This document shows, in pieces, positions 26,837 to 36,826 of a stretch of 64,000 nt of DNA. Position 1 is the stretch's first letter, and the number at the start of each line of letters is the position of its first letter. Source of the stretch: CAWFLT01 sp963816795 (GTDB lineage Bacteria; Acidobacteriota; Vicinamibacteria; Vicinamibacterales; SCN-69-37); NCBI GenBank assembly GCA_963816795.1, contig CAWFLT010000014.1:868001-932000 (forward strand), in the 5' to 3' direction. The notes beneath the pieces are model-generated. The model did not search any database. It had not been told where the DNA came from and saw only the letters and a list, made by a program, of their open reading frames with translations. The translations under genes were made by a program, and so were the position numbers.

Positions 26837-28693
26837 GTGACTTCGCCATCGTCTCCCGTCCGTCCAGTCCGCATTCTCGCGCCGGAGGTCACGGTCGATC
26901 GGCACGTGGACGGCTGTGTGTACGCGCGCTCGCCTCATCCGCTCGGCGCGTACCCCGACCGGCTCACCGACAAGCTCGACGACTGGGCAGCTGCCGCTGG
27001 CGCGCGTCCGTTTCTGGCCGAGCGAACGCCATCGGGTAGCTGGCGTTCGATCACGTTTGCCGAGACGCGCGCCACCGTCCGCTCGATCGCGCAGGCGCTC
27101 CTGGCACGCAAGTTATCGCCAGACCGGCCGATCGTGATCCTCTCCGGTAATGGCATCGATCATGCGCTGCTGGGACTCGCCGCGATGCTGATCGGCCAGC
27201 CGTATGCGCCGCTCGCGCCCGCGTATTCGCTGACCGCACGCGAGCACCTGACGCTGCGGGCGATCTGCGCGACACTCGATCCCGAGCTGGTGTTCGTCGC
27301 CGATCCGCAGCCGTTTGCGGCGGCCCTCCGCGCGGTCGTGCGCCCGCACACGGAAATGGTGTCGGTGCTCCCGCCGGGCGACGTACCGGCACGGTCCACA
27401 GCCTTTGCTGAACTGTGCTCGACGCCAGCGACCGCCGCTGTCGATGAAGCGTGCCGGCGTGTCGGACCCGAGACGGTGGCAAAAATCCTGTTCACGTCGG
27501 GATCGACCGGCGCGCCGAAAGGGGTCATCAACACGCAGCAAATGCTCTGCTCGAACCAGCAGATGATCCTCCAGACGCAGCCGTTCCTCGGCGACGAGCC
27601 GCCAGTGCTCTGTGACTGGCTGCCGTGGAACCACACCTTCGGCGGCAATCACAACTTCGGCATCGCGCTCTACAACGGCGGCACGTTGTACGTCGATCAT
27701 GGCCGGCCCGTTCCCGGTGCGTTCGACATCTCGCTGACGAACCTCCGCGAGATTGCGACGACCGCGTACTTCAACGTCCCGCGCGGGTTCGAACTGCTCC
27801 TGCCCGCGCTCCGGGAAGACGACGCGTTACGCCGCCACTTCTTCAGCCAGTTGCGGATGCTGTTCACGGCCGCCGCGCCACTGCGGCAACAGGTCGCCGA
27901 CGAGATCGACGCGCTGGCGGCCGGGACGTGCGGCGAGCGCGTCCCCTGGGTGACCGGTATGGGCGCGACGGAAAGCGCTCCGCTCGCGCTCTTCACCGGC
28001 GCCCAGACGACGTCGTCCAATTGGATCGGCGTACCGGTGCCCGGAGTCGATCTCAAGGTCGCGCCGGTGGGAGACCGGTTCGAGCTCCGGTTCCGCGGCC
28101 CGAACATCACGCCCGGCTACTGGCGCGACGAGGCGCTGACCGCCGCGGCGTTCGACGCCGACGGGTACTACTGCATGGGCGACGCGGTCGCGCCGATCGA
28201 CGCCGCCGACCCGGCGCGCGGGTGGATGCATCAAGGGCGGCTGGCCGACGACTTCAAGCTCTCGACCGGGACCTGGGTGCGAGTCGGTCCACTGCGGGCG
28301 GCGTTCCTCGCCGCCGCGGCAGGACTCGTCCACGACGTCGTGATTGCCGGCGAAGGGCGCGAACGCGTGGCCGCACTGCTCCTGCTCGACGTCGCGGCGT
28401 GCCGCGCGGTGGCGCAGAACGGTGACACCGCGCTCACGCTTGCGGATCTGGCCGCGGATCCCGCGGTCGAGGCGGCGCTCCTCGCCATCCTGCGCCGCTT
28501 CAGCGAAGAGCGCCCCGGCAGTTCAACCGCCCTCTCGACCGCGATCGTGCTGGTCGACCCGCCGTCGATCGACGCGCAGGAGATCACCGACAAAGGCGCG
28601 CTCAATCAACGCGCCGTGCTGAAACGGCGCGCGGCCCTCGTCGGTCAACTTTACGGGGAGCCGGGCGGCGCGCAGGTTCTCAGCGCAACTTAA
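26837..28693 (+). CDS. Feruloyl-CoA synthetase-like AMP-forming ligase
   Basis: 618 residues from a GTG at 26837. The ANL superfamily motifs are clear: KILFTSGSTGAPKGVINTQQ (P-loop), WLPWNHTFGGNHNFGIALYN, TGMGATESAPLALFTG, YYCMGDAVAPIDA and DDFKLSTGTWVRVGPLRAAF, the last matching the Fcs subgroup. It would activate ferulate or related hydroxycinnamates with CoA in the cytoplasm. A CATAAT at 26809-26814 is a possible -10. It converges on a tannase/feruloyl esterase gene, which would supply its substrate. Confidence 0.85.
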   Translation: MTSPSSPVRPVRILAPEVTVDRHVDGCVYARSPHPLGAYPDRLTDKLDDWAAAAGARPFLAERTPSGSWRSITFAETRATVRSIAQALLARKLSPDRPIVILSGNGIDHALLGLAAMLIGQPYAPLAPAYSLTAREHLTLRAICATLDPELVFVADPQPFAAALRAVVRPHTEMVSVLPPGDVPARSTAFAELCSTPATAAVDEACRRVGPETVAKILFTSGSTGAPKGVINTQQMLCSNQQMILQTQPFLGDEPPVLCDWLPWNHTFGGNHNFGIALYNGGTLYVDHGRPVPGAFDISLTNLREIATTAYFNVPRGFELLLPALREDDALRRHFFSQLRMLFTAAAPLRQQVADEIDALAAGTCGERVPWVTGMGATESAPLALFTGAQTTSSNWIGVPVPGVDLKVAPVGDRFELRFRGPNITPGYWRDEALTAAAFDADGYYCMGDAVAPIDAADPARGWMHQGRLADDFKLSTGTWVRVGPLRAAFLAAAAGLVHDVVIAGEGRERVAALLLLDVAACRAVAQNGDTALTLADLAADPAVEAALLAILRRFSEERPGSSTALSTAIVLVDPPSIDAQEITDKGALNQRAVLKRRAALVGQLYGEPGGAQVLSAT

Positions 28694-28721
28694 AGAGCGC
28701 GCCGCGCCGGACACCCAGGGT

Positions 28722-28827
28722 GAAGTTGGCGGGCCCCAACCCGGCCCGCCCTACATTTTCGAAACGCGTAGCGCGGATTGGGCTGCAATCCGCGTGAAGT
28801 TGGCGGGCCCAAATCCGGCCCGCCCTA
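28722..28827. repeat. 79-bp element copies C1 (partial) and C2
   Basis: A partial copy (gttggcgggccccaacccgg to gccctac) is followed head to tail by a nearly full copy, cattttcgaaacgcg to ggcccgccctacg (about 28752-28827). The C2 hairpin-1 loop differs (caaatcc) while the stem is kept. The tannase frame reads through C2 and stops at the TAG of C1. Confidence 0.82.
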
Positions 28828-30658
28828 CGTACTGCCGCGCAGACGTTTCAAAGCTCGCAGGAGTATGAAGACGCGGCGGACGCTGGGCCGCTGACGTACT
28901 TCGGTACCGCGGGAACGAGCACAACGGCAGGCTGCGATCACCGGCTGTGACGGTGACCGACATCGGCGGCGCGACATTTCGCTCGGCCCAGTCTTGAATC
29001 AGCGACAGCCGATCGTAGGTCGTTGGAATCGGCGTGGCCGTGATTGTCTGACCATTGCCGTCGATGGTCGCGGTCGTGCCGCGCAGCCCGTGGTTGGCTT
29101 GCGGCAGGACGAAGAACCGCGCGAACGTCTCGACGGTCGCGCGGCCCATCCGATCGATCACCGATTGGTAGTAGTCGAGCTGCGCGCCGGACGACGCGAG
29201 GGAGTCGTCGGTGCCCACGGTGACGATCATTTTGCCGCCGCGGGCGCGAAACGCGGACAGGTCGGGATTGGTCGCGTCGAGCCAGGGAGAAATCTCGGCC
29301 CGGCGCGCGGCGAGCCCGCCCCCCTCGACGTAGTCGAGGGGATTGGCGGTCAGATCGCGCATCAAAAAACCAGTGACGCCAAGCACGCCGAGGTGCGAAT
29401 GCACCGGCGCATTCTCCGCGGCGCCTTCCTGGCCGCGGAAGCGCATGTCCACGAGCAGGCCGCTCCCGCCGGGATCGGTCGTCGGCACCCACATGCCGAA
29501 CGATTGGACGCCGAACGCGAGCGGCGCCTTGAACGGATAGCGGCGGTAGGTGAATTCGAGCGTCGCGATCTGTCCGTCGGTGAGGCACGCGGCGGCGGTC
29601 GTGTCGGCCGGCGCCGGATCGACGCCGCCGGCGCAGCGCCTGGCCGCCCACGGCCGCCGGCCGGGTGCGCCGATCGACACATCGAAGATCGCCCGGCACG
29701 CCTGGTAGTTGTTGATGATGCCGTCGGTGAGCGCGTCGAGGCCGTCACACTGCCGCAGAAACTCCGCGCGAATCGCGGCGATCTTCGCCCGCGGCACCCA
29801 TCGCGCGGCGGGCTTCTCCTCGATGCGGATGAGGTGGGGCCCGAGCATCAGCGATGAAAACGAAACGATCGGCACGTTGGCGACGATCGCGTCGTAATCG
29901 GCGGGATACCTCTGCGCCACGGTCAGCGCTTCGCGACCGCCCTGCGACGTGCCGAAATAGTAGGTGAACTGCGGCCGCGCACCGTAGGCGCGCTCGACGA
30001 TCACCATGGCGGCGTCGCGCGTCTTCTTCATCTGCATGTAGCCGAGATTGCGGATCGCCTCGTCGTTCACGGCCCAGTCCGATGTCGTGTTGACGGCCGG
30101 GCTCGCGGCGGCAGGAGCGCCGCCACGCGGCGGCCCGCCAGCCTGATGACCGGAATCGCTGCCGAAGGTCACGAATCCCCGCGCGAGCAGCGGCGCGCCG
30201 GTCGTGTTGTCGTTCCCCGCGAGGTTCGGAATGACGCCGTTCATTCCCCCGCCGCCGAGCTGGGCCGCCCGATGATTCCAGGACGCCGGCAGCAGGACGC
30301 GAAACTGAATCGGGCGCGCCGTCGGTCCGGCGCTCACCGGCGCCATCGAGCCGTCCACCCGGCAATACGCGGGCGCCGTGCCGGCCTCGGTCTGCCACAC
30401 GGGCTCGGCGAGCGTCACCGCCGCCACCGGCTCGCCGATGGCCGTCACCGGGATGGTGCCGCTGAGCCGCGCCGCCGTACACATCTCTGCAGTCAGGACC
30501 GCATTCGCCGCAGGCGCCGGCCGTTGCGATGCCGCCGAAGCGACCGGCCGCGCCGGATCCCCCTGCGCGCCACCAAGAGAAACGCCGCTCGCCGTGCACA
30601 CGAGCAGCACGACGACCATCGTCAGCGTCTGAACGAGTCGCTTCATCATGTTCGACAC
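28751..30658 (-). CDS. Exported tannase/feruloyl esterase
   Basis: 635 residues. Signal LVQTLTMVVVLLVCTASGVS. Tannase-family hydrolase: YYFGTSQGGREALTVAQRYP (nucleophile Ser), GGKMIVTVGTDDSLASSG (Asp), FVLPQANHGLRGTTATIDG (His), and a lid of several hundred residues with Cys pairs. The family frees ferulic or gallic acid from esters; the convergent feruloyl-CoA ligase would then take ferulate. The last 25 or so residues (YVGRAGFGPANFTRIAAQ...) are the translation of a 79-bp repeat copy, and the stop is the TAG of the neighbouring copy. The native C-terminus therefore probably ended near SARQ or before. Confidence 0.87.
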   Translation of the reverse strand: MSNMMKRLVQTLTMVVVLLVCTASGVSLGGAQGDPARPVASAASQRPAPAANAVLTAEMCTAARLSGTIPVTAIGEPVAAVTLAEPVWQTEAGTAPAYCRVDGSMAPVSAGPTARPIQFRVLLPASWNHRAAQLGGGGMNGVIPNLAGNDNTTGAPLLARGFVTFGSDSGHQAGGPPRGGAPAAASPAVNTTSDWAVNDEAIRNLGYMQMKKTRDAAMVIVERAYGARPQFTYYFGTSQGGREALTVAQRYPADYDAIVANVPIVSFSSLMLGPHLIRIEEKPAARWVPRAKIAAIRAEFLRQCDGLDALTDGIINNYQACRAIFDVSIGAPGRRPWAARRCAGGVDPAPADTTAAACLTDGQIATLEFTYRRYPFKAPLAFGVQSFGMWVPTTDPGGSGLLVDMRFRGQEGAAENAPVHSHLGVLGVTGFLMRDLTANPLDYVEGGGLAARRAEISPWLDATNPDLSAFRARGGKMIVTVGTDDSLASSGAQLDYYQSVIDRMGRATVETFARFFVLPQANHGLRGTTATIDGNGQTITATPIPTTYDRLSLIQDWAERNVAPPMSVTVTAGDRSLPLCSFPRYRSTSAAQRPPRLHTPASFETSARQYVGRAGFGPANFTRIAAQSALRVSKM

Positions 30659-30753
30659 ACGAGATCGCAGCAGTGTAGGGCAAAAGAGTTGACTCGATCT
30701 GAGGGATCGGATAAGGTTCGGCCAATTTTTCGAGGACGAGGAGCTCCCCGCTT

Positions 30754-31671
30754 TTGTCCACTAATCCCCTCGTGTCCGCCCTGTGCGCGGACCGTGCTCG
30801 TGCTTCCCGGCGCCATTCACCTGCGCGGTGCGCCGATCTGCTCATCACGGCTGTCGTGGCCGTGGTCGTCCTCATGGCATCGCCGGTTCACGCGGCGAGC
30901 GCGACCCAGACCCCACGGAAGGCAACGCAGAAGGGCGAAGGCAGGACTTCTCCTGCGCCGTTGACGGCATGCGGACGGGACGTGCCGGTCACTGACGAGG
31001 CCTGCCAGCAGTCGTTCGATCACTGGCAAACACAGGAGCAGCGGTGGCGCGAGAACCGCCGGGAGTTCGCCAACCACGTCACCTACAGGGGCGTGCCTGT
31101 GACCCAATTGAGGCGGCCAGATCCGCCCTTGTGGATCCCACGTTTGTGCGAGCAGCAGCTCGGGCACAACGCGACGCCCTCCGGCCTCGTTTGCCAGGCC
31201 TACGACAACTACCTTCGGTACGACTGGACGCAACACGTGGACGGGCCCAAACGGGCCGTCACGTTTTCCAAACGCGTCTTTCAGCCGGGCGCCGGCGAAG
31301 GTGGTGGCTTCAGGGATTACATCCTCAGGAATCTGCACTACGACGGACCCTGGACGAACGCCGAAAACGGGTCGCGGGTTTACGGGCTGTTCGGGATGCA
31401 CATGACATTGGCCCACGCGGGCCGGCTGCACTTGTGGGGACCGCCGGGCATGCTGGTGCTCCGCCGTCCGAATGGCCGGATCGACGTCAAGATGACGTGG
31501 GGCGTCGACATCTTCGTTGCTGATGTTCCCGTCCCGTGGACGATCGGGTATCGATTGCCGCTCTACTTCAGCATCGCAAAGGTCTTTGGCAAGCCTGAGC
31601 AGGCGGCGATTCAAAACAACGTGAACTCCGGTATGAGCATGATCGGCGTCTCGGTGACCCTCAAGCGGTAG
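30754..31671 (+). CDS. Secreted protein of unknown function
   Basis: About 305 residues from a TTG at 30754, with a purine-rich ribosome-binding-like stretch (aggag) upstream; a GTG at 30772 is equally possible. Signal region CADLLITAVVAVVVLMASPV ending HAAS. The mature part has a Cys-containing segment (CGRDVPVTDEACQQSFDHW), a Trp-rich central region and a hydrophobic beta-like end (GYRLPLYFSIAKVFG, GMSMIGVSVTLKR). I do not recognise the family. A periplasmic or outer-membrane-associated place is inferred from the signal only. Confidence 0.6.
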   Translation: MSTNPLVSALCADRARASRRHSPARCADLLITAVVAVVVLMASPVHAASATQTPRKATQKGEGRTSPAPLTACGRDVPVTDEACQQSFDHWQTQEQRWRENRREFANHVTYRGVPVTQLRRPDPPLWIPRLCEQQLGHNATPSGLVCQAYDNYLRYDWTQHVDGPKRAVTFSKRVFQPGAGEGGGFRDYILRNLHYDGPWTNAENGSRVYGLFGMHMTLAHAGRLHLWGPPGMLVLRRPNGRIDVKMTWGVDIFVADVPVPWTIGYRLPLYFSIAKVFGKPEQAAIQNNVNSGMSMIGVSVTLKR

Positions 31672-31819
31672 CTCACTCACGGCATCCCCACGGCATCCCG
31701 AGGATCTCCGCGAAAACGCCGTTCTCCAAGGTGCCGGCCCGTCCTCCGCGAGACGGGCAGCGCGGCCCTAATCAACTGAGAGCCAGTCACTTAGCGAAGA
31801 CCCGGCCGGGCCGATCCCG

Positions 31820-31990
31820 TCACGGCATCCAGGAGATCACGCTCCGCGGGCCGGTCGTCGCCGTCGATCATCCGACCCGCATGCTGCAAATTCGCAGCGA
31901 GTCGAACAACATCGTCACGCTCGACGTGCCAGCCTCGTACGCCCGCTTCGACCAGGTCAAAGTCGGCGACGTCGTGTCGATTCCAACAGT
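31820..31990 (+). pseudogene. Fragment of a secreted beta-rich protein gene
   Basis: Reads EITLRGPVVAVDHPTRMLQI then NNIVTLDVPASYARFDQVKV and GDVVSI, a segment like the core of small acidobacterial DUF5666-type proteins. There is no start or signal upstream and the homologous part ends near 31985, where an unrelated frame takes over. Best read as an internal gene remnant. Confidence 0.5.
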
Positions 31991-32440
31991 ACTTCTGAGA
32001 CCATTGAAATCGGCACAGTCGGGACTGAAAATGCCCCCTTGTCCGTGAAGTTCGGCGACTACAACTACTGGGGCCTCGAAGGCGGACAGCGGTTCTTTTT
32101 CTCGCGCGTCCGGTTCACGCCGTTCGTCGGGTACACGCTCGGCATCAACCGTTTCTCGAGCATCTCCGCCGATTTCAGCGCGCCGGCCACGGGGCCGCAG
32201 CCGCTCATCGCGGTCAACAACTCCGAGTTCTTCGAGGCCTCCTGGGCCTTCAGCTTCAGCGGCACGGCCGGCTTTCTCATCGGTCTCGGGCCGATCGAGC
32301 TGATGGCCGAATCGGGGTTCCGTTACATGGGCGGCCTCGCCGACGTACCTCCGCTGCAAGAAATCGGATTGGGCCACATCAACGACGACAGCTCGCGGTG
32401 GTCGATCCCGTTCCTCATTGGCGCGCGCTTGCGCTTCTAA
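31985..32440 (+). pseudogene. 3' fragment of an outer-membrane beta-barrel gene
   Basis: The frame is open from about 31982 without a convincing start (TTG 32039 and GTG 32045 are internal). It reads VKFGDYNYWGLEGGQRFFFS, FTPFVGYTLGINRFSSISAD, GPIELMAESGFRYMGGLADV and ends SRWSIPFLIGARLRF, with the terminal Phe typical of barrel proteins. The N-terminal half and signal are missing. It is joined directly to the previous fragment, which points to a deletion. Confidence 0.6.
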
Positions 32441-32471
32441 CGGCCGGGACCGCGATCGATTTCGATCACAC

Positions 32472-32519
32472 ACGACTCGCCTTCAGCGCTTGACCTTCGA
32501 AGCGCTGGCGGCGAGTCGT
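32472..32519 (+). terminator. Long hairpin, probable intrinsic terminator
   Basis: acgactcgcc and ggcgagtcgt form the outer stem, cagcgctt and aagcgctg the inner one, and cctttgt follows. It stands 32 bases after the beta-barrel stop and would end transcription of that remnant. Confidence 0.6.
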
Positions 32520-32543
32520 CCTTTGTCGTGCAAAGCGCTTTGA

Positions 32544-32777
32544 CAGCAAAGCGAGACGCTGTCGTTCACCGATCTGAAAGCCATCACGGGCACGACGGAC
32601 GGAAACCTGAGCGTGCACGCGCGCCGGCTCGAGGATGCCGGCTACGTGCTGTGCGAGAAGACGTTTGCCGGCCGGACGCCGCGGACGGATTACCGGCTGA
32701 GCGCGGCCGGGCGCCGGGCGTTCGAAAAGTATCTCGATCACATGGACGCGCTCATCAAGGCCACGCGGAACAAATGA
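32544..32777 (+). pseudogene. 3' fragment of an HTH_34-type transcription regulator
   Basis: The frame reads LSFTDLKAITGTTDGNLSVH, ARRLEDAGYVLCEKTFAGRT, PRTDYRLSAAGRRAFEKYLD and stops at 32775-32777. This is the recognition helix and wing of the HTH_34 (PF13601) group; helix 1-2 and the start codon are missing. It ends exactly where the kinase homology begins in the same frame. Confidence 0.65.
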
Positions 32778-35700
32778 GGCGCTACGGACGACGGACGGCC
32801 GTATTTCGTCATGGAATACGTGCCTGGATCGCCGATCACGCACTTCGCGGATCGGCACGGGCTCAGTATTCGTGCGCGATTGGAGCTGTTTCTCCAGGTG
32901 TGTGAAGGCGTCGAACACGCCCACCAGAAAGGATTGCTGCATCGCGATCTAAAGCCCGGCAACATTCTGGTCGCGAGCCAGGATGGCCGCTCCGTGGTGA
33001 AGATCATCGACTTCGGCATCGCGAAGGCGATTGGTCCGGGCGTGACCGCCGGGATCGTGGAGACGCAGATCGGCGTCCTGCTGGGGACGCCCGAGTACAT
33101 GAGCCCCGAGCAGGCATCGCTGACGCCTGAGGGCGTCGACACGCGCACCGACATCTACTCGCTCGGCATGGTGCTCTACGAGCTGCTGGCCGGCGCGCTG
33201 CCGTTCGACGTCGACACCCTGCGGCAACGGCCCGTGATCGAGATGCTGCGCGTGATCCGCGAAGACGAACCGCCGCGGCTGACGGTCCGGCTGACCGGTC
33301 AGAGTGAGACGGCGCTGCAGGAGATCGCGCAGCGCCGGCTCGTTCAGCCGCGCGCCCTCGTCCGCCAGTTGCGAGGCGATCTCGAATGGATCACCGGCCG
33401 CGCGCTCGAGAAGGAGCCGGCACGCCGCTATCCGTCTGCGTCAGAGCTCCGCGCGGACGTGCAGCGCCATCTCTCGAACGAGGTCGTCCAGGCCGGACCG
33501 CCTTCGATTGCGCATCGAGTCCACAAGTTTGCCCGCCGGCATCGCGGGATCGCCGCGATTTCGATCGCCCTGGCCGCCACGATCGTCGCCGCCGCGATCC
33601 TCTCGACCGTCTTGTGGATCCGGTCGGAGCGCGCGCGGCGTGACACCCGCCGCCAGCTCGTGGCGACGCTGGTGGCGGGCGGCGTCGCGCGGCTGGACGC
33701 CTGGGACTGGGCGGGCGGTCTGCTGTCGTTCGTGAAGGCCCTCGAGCTCGAGCCGGATCGGGCCCGCGAACGAGAGCATCGCGTTCGCATCGGACAGGTG
33801 CTCCAGCGCATGCCACGGCTGGTCCGGCTGTGGCCGCATGGTCTTCGAGTCAAATCCGTGAGTGTGTCCACACAGGGCATCGTCGCCTCCGCAGGGACGG
33901 ACGGTATGGTCCGCTTGTGGTCGATTCAGACCGGACGGCAGATCGGCGAGCCATTGCGCCACGACGGTGCCGTCAATCATGTGGTGTTCTCGCCCGACGG
34001 CACGTGGCTGGCGAGCGCCAGCGGCGATGGGACGGCGAGGATTTGGCGCGCGGCGGACGGGGAGCCTGTCGGCCAACCGCTTCGGCACGAGAAGGGGGTT
34101 GCCGATGTGGCGTTCTCGCCCGATTCACTCGTCATCGCGACGGCCGGGGCGGATGGCTGGGCCAGGCTGTGGCGCATAGGCAGCGATACGCCCTTCGTGC
34201 AGATCGACTTGGGCGCCCCGCTGTTACGGGTCGTCTTCACCAGAGACGGATCGCGATTTGCGGCCGCTGCTACGGCAAGGACGCTCAACCATTCGCGGTG
34301 CGCGTGTGGTCTGCCAAGGATGGCACGCCCGCTGGAAACTGGATTCGTGGGCAGCCCGGCTGGACGCTGGACGACATGGATTTCGCGGCCGACGGAGCGC
34401 ACGTGGTCGCCGGGGGATATTTGGGCTGCTACTGCGTGCGCCTCTGGAACGCGTCCACTGGCACGCCGGTCGGCGATATGTTCGTGCACCGCAACGCGAT
34501 CGCGTCGGCGCGCTTCAACGCCACCGGCTCCTTGGTCCTCAGCGCCGGATACGATCGCGTGGTCCAGGTCTGGACGGTGCCCGCCGGGCAGCGCGCTGCG
34601 CCACCCTGGACGATCGGCGGGTGGCCTGAATCGGTCCGGTTCACGGCCGATGGGCAACTGCTGGCGGCGACGGTTAATGGAGGTGTGGAACTGGTGTTTC
34701 CCGGCTCGAGCGCCGCCTACGAGACCAGCCGGTTGTTTCCAACGTTCGCGCACGCGGGCCCGGTGACATCGGCGACGCTCGATGGTTCCAGACGTTTTCT
34801 CGTGACAGCGAGCGGTGACGGCGCGGTACGCGTGTGGGATCTTTCGCCCACGCTCGTCGCTGAGGCCCCGTTTGCATGGTACGGGTCCAGGTGGGGCTCG
34901 ACGGTCATCTTCACAGACGGCGGACGTCATCTGGTGTCGATGCAGCGCATCTTCGACACGACATCCGGCCTGCCGGTGATTCCGCCGCTGCGTGTGGACA
35001 CCAACAACGATTATTACCTGACGATCTCTCGAGACAGCCGGCTCGTCGCCACCTCCGGTCCGCGTCTGGTCCGTGTCTGGGACGCGACGACCGGAGAGCC
35101 GGTCTCGCCAGTCCTCGAACACCGGGGGGACTTACATTATGTGAACCCGCTTGCCTTCTCTCCCGATGGCCGGCGGCTGCTGACGTTGAGCAATGCCGAT
35201 GGAACCGGTGAGGCCACGATCTGGGACATCGCGACCGGCACGCGCGCCGTCACGTTGCAACACGACGGGAAGATCACGGCCGGCGCGTTCAGTCCAGACG
35301 GCGCACTTTTGTTGACCTCGAGCACCGAGCGAGACGTCAATTTGAGGGTTTGGCGGCTCAATCCGCAAACGCTGGCCTTCTCCGGGCGACACCCGGAAGG
35401 CGTGTACTCGGCGATGTTCGACGGGCCTGACCGGATCGTATCGGTGGGCTTCGATCAGCGCGTGTTGGATTGGCGCCTTGGGTCCACACTGACATCGAGC
35501 GAACTGCTCGAATTGCACAGCGAGCCGACGCTGCTCGATATCGTCGGGCGGACAGTGATCGCCGGCGGGCGCGGCGGTGACGTCCGCGCGCGGACGATCG
35601 GGTCCGGCGCTCCGGCAATCACGAACCTGTCGCAAACGGGCGCGGTGATGTCGGCAGATATCTCGCCGGATGGGGAGTGGCTCGTCGCGAGTGGGGACGA

Positions 35701-36731
35701 CGGGCGCGCCCACCTCTGGAACTGGCGGTCCGGCGAACGGCTCTCGCCCGTGTACCGAGCGGGTGGCCCGATGTACAGCGTCAAGTTCTCGCCGGCGGGC
35801 ACGACGTTCGGAATGAGCCTCGCAGGTGTACATCTCCAGGAGCTGATTCCGGATACACGGCCGGCCGGCCTGCTGAACGACCTGGCAGAGCTTTTGAGCG
35901 CGCGACGACTGGCCAGCGCGAGCGATAGCCCGTTGCGGCTGGAAGATCTGACGGCGAGATGGAATCGTGTCTCAGTGGCCGACGCCAGAGGTCGCGTCCG
36001 CGGCGCCGGCTTGGCATCGCAGACAAGCGTCAGCCGCTCTTTTTCGTGGGAACTCGGCGCTCGCCCTCGATCACCTGACGTCGCTGCGAACGAACAGTCG
36101 CCTGTCGTGGACCGACATCATGATGACGCTCGCCGCTCAGGCGCGAGCCGGTCGGTGGATCGAGGCTGGACAAGAAGTGCAGCGCCTTGCGTCGGCCCGG
36201 GACGCCGCGCCGGAGTTGCTGTTCGTCGAGGCCGTTGCAGAACGTCGTGGCGGTCAACACGCATCGCCGCAGACCTGTCGCGGGCTCCTCACTCAATACG
36301 CCGCGACGCGGAATCCCGACCGCGTTCTCTGGATCCTCAGAATCTGCCTGCTCGAACCCAATGCCGCCGCAGAAGCAACGTGGGCAGCAACTGCCCGGTT
36401 GCTCGACGCAGTCGTCAATCTTCGAACTTACGGCACACGGGAATCGCTCGAGGGAGCCGTCGCGGTCCGCTCAGGGCGATTTCGTGAGGCCATCGATCTC
36501 CTGCAGCGCGCCATTGCCGCTGGTGAACGCACGCCGCACACGATGCTCTTCCTCGCGATGGCGCTGGCACGCACACACAGGCCAGCCGAAGCCACGAAGT
36601 GGTTGGCCGAATCGGAGAAGTTCACCTGGCCCGCGGAGAACGCGTTTTTCCAGAAGGCGTTCCGCGATGCCTGGTTCGAGGCGGAAGCGGTGATCCTCCG
36701 CGACGAGGTCAGGAAACTCCTCGAACGGTAA
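32778..36731 (+). pseudogene. Ser/Thr kinase with WD40 and TPR regions, N-lobe missing, two frame breaks
   Basis: Kinase homology starts straight after the HTH fragment's TGA (TDDGRPYFVMEYVPG), so the glycine loop and ATP lysine are absent. The C-lobe is intact: LLHRDLKPGNILVA, VKIIDFGIAKA, GTPEYMSPEQASL. A membrane helix follows (IAAISIALAATIVAAAILST), then many WD40-like repeats (VVFSPDGTWLASASGDGTAR and others) and a TPR-like tail (GRFREAIDLLQRAIAAGERT). Frames break near 34268 (net -1) and near 35970 (net +1). The only start, ATG 32811, lies inside the kinase core, so no active kinase can be made. The sensor part remains conserved-looking, so the truncation is recent or an assembly join. 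Confidence 0.8.
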
Positions 36732-36826
36732 CCCACCCGTCACATTCCGGCGCCGACCCTGTAGATCCCTGACAGCACGTTGTGAAAGGCGTGCGTCGTC
36801 GAGGGTCCGACAAAAAGGGGGGCGTC

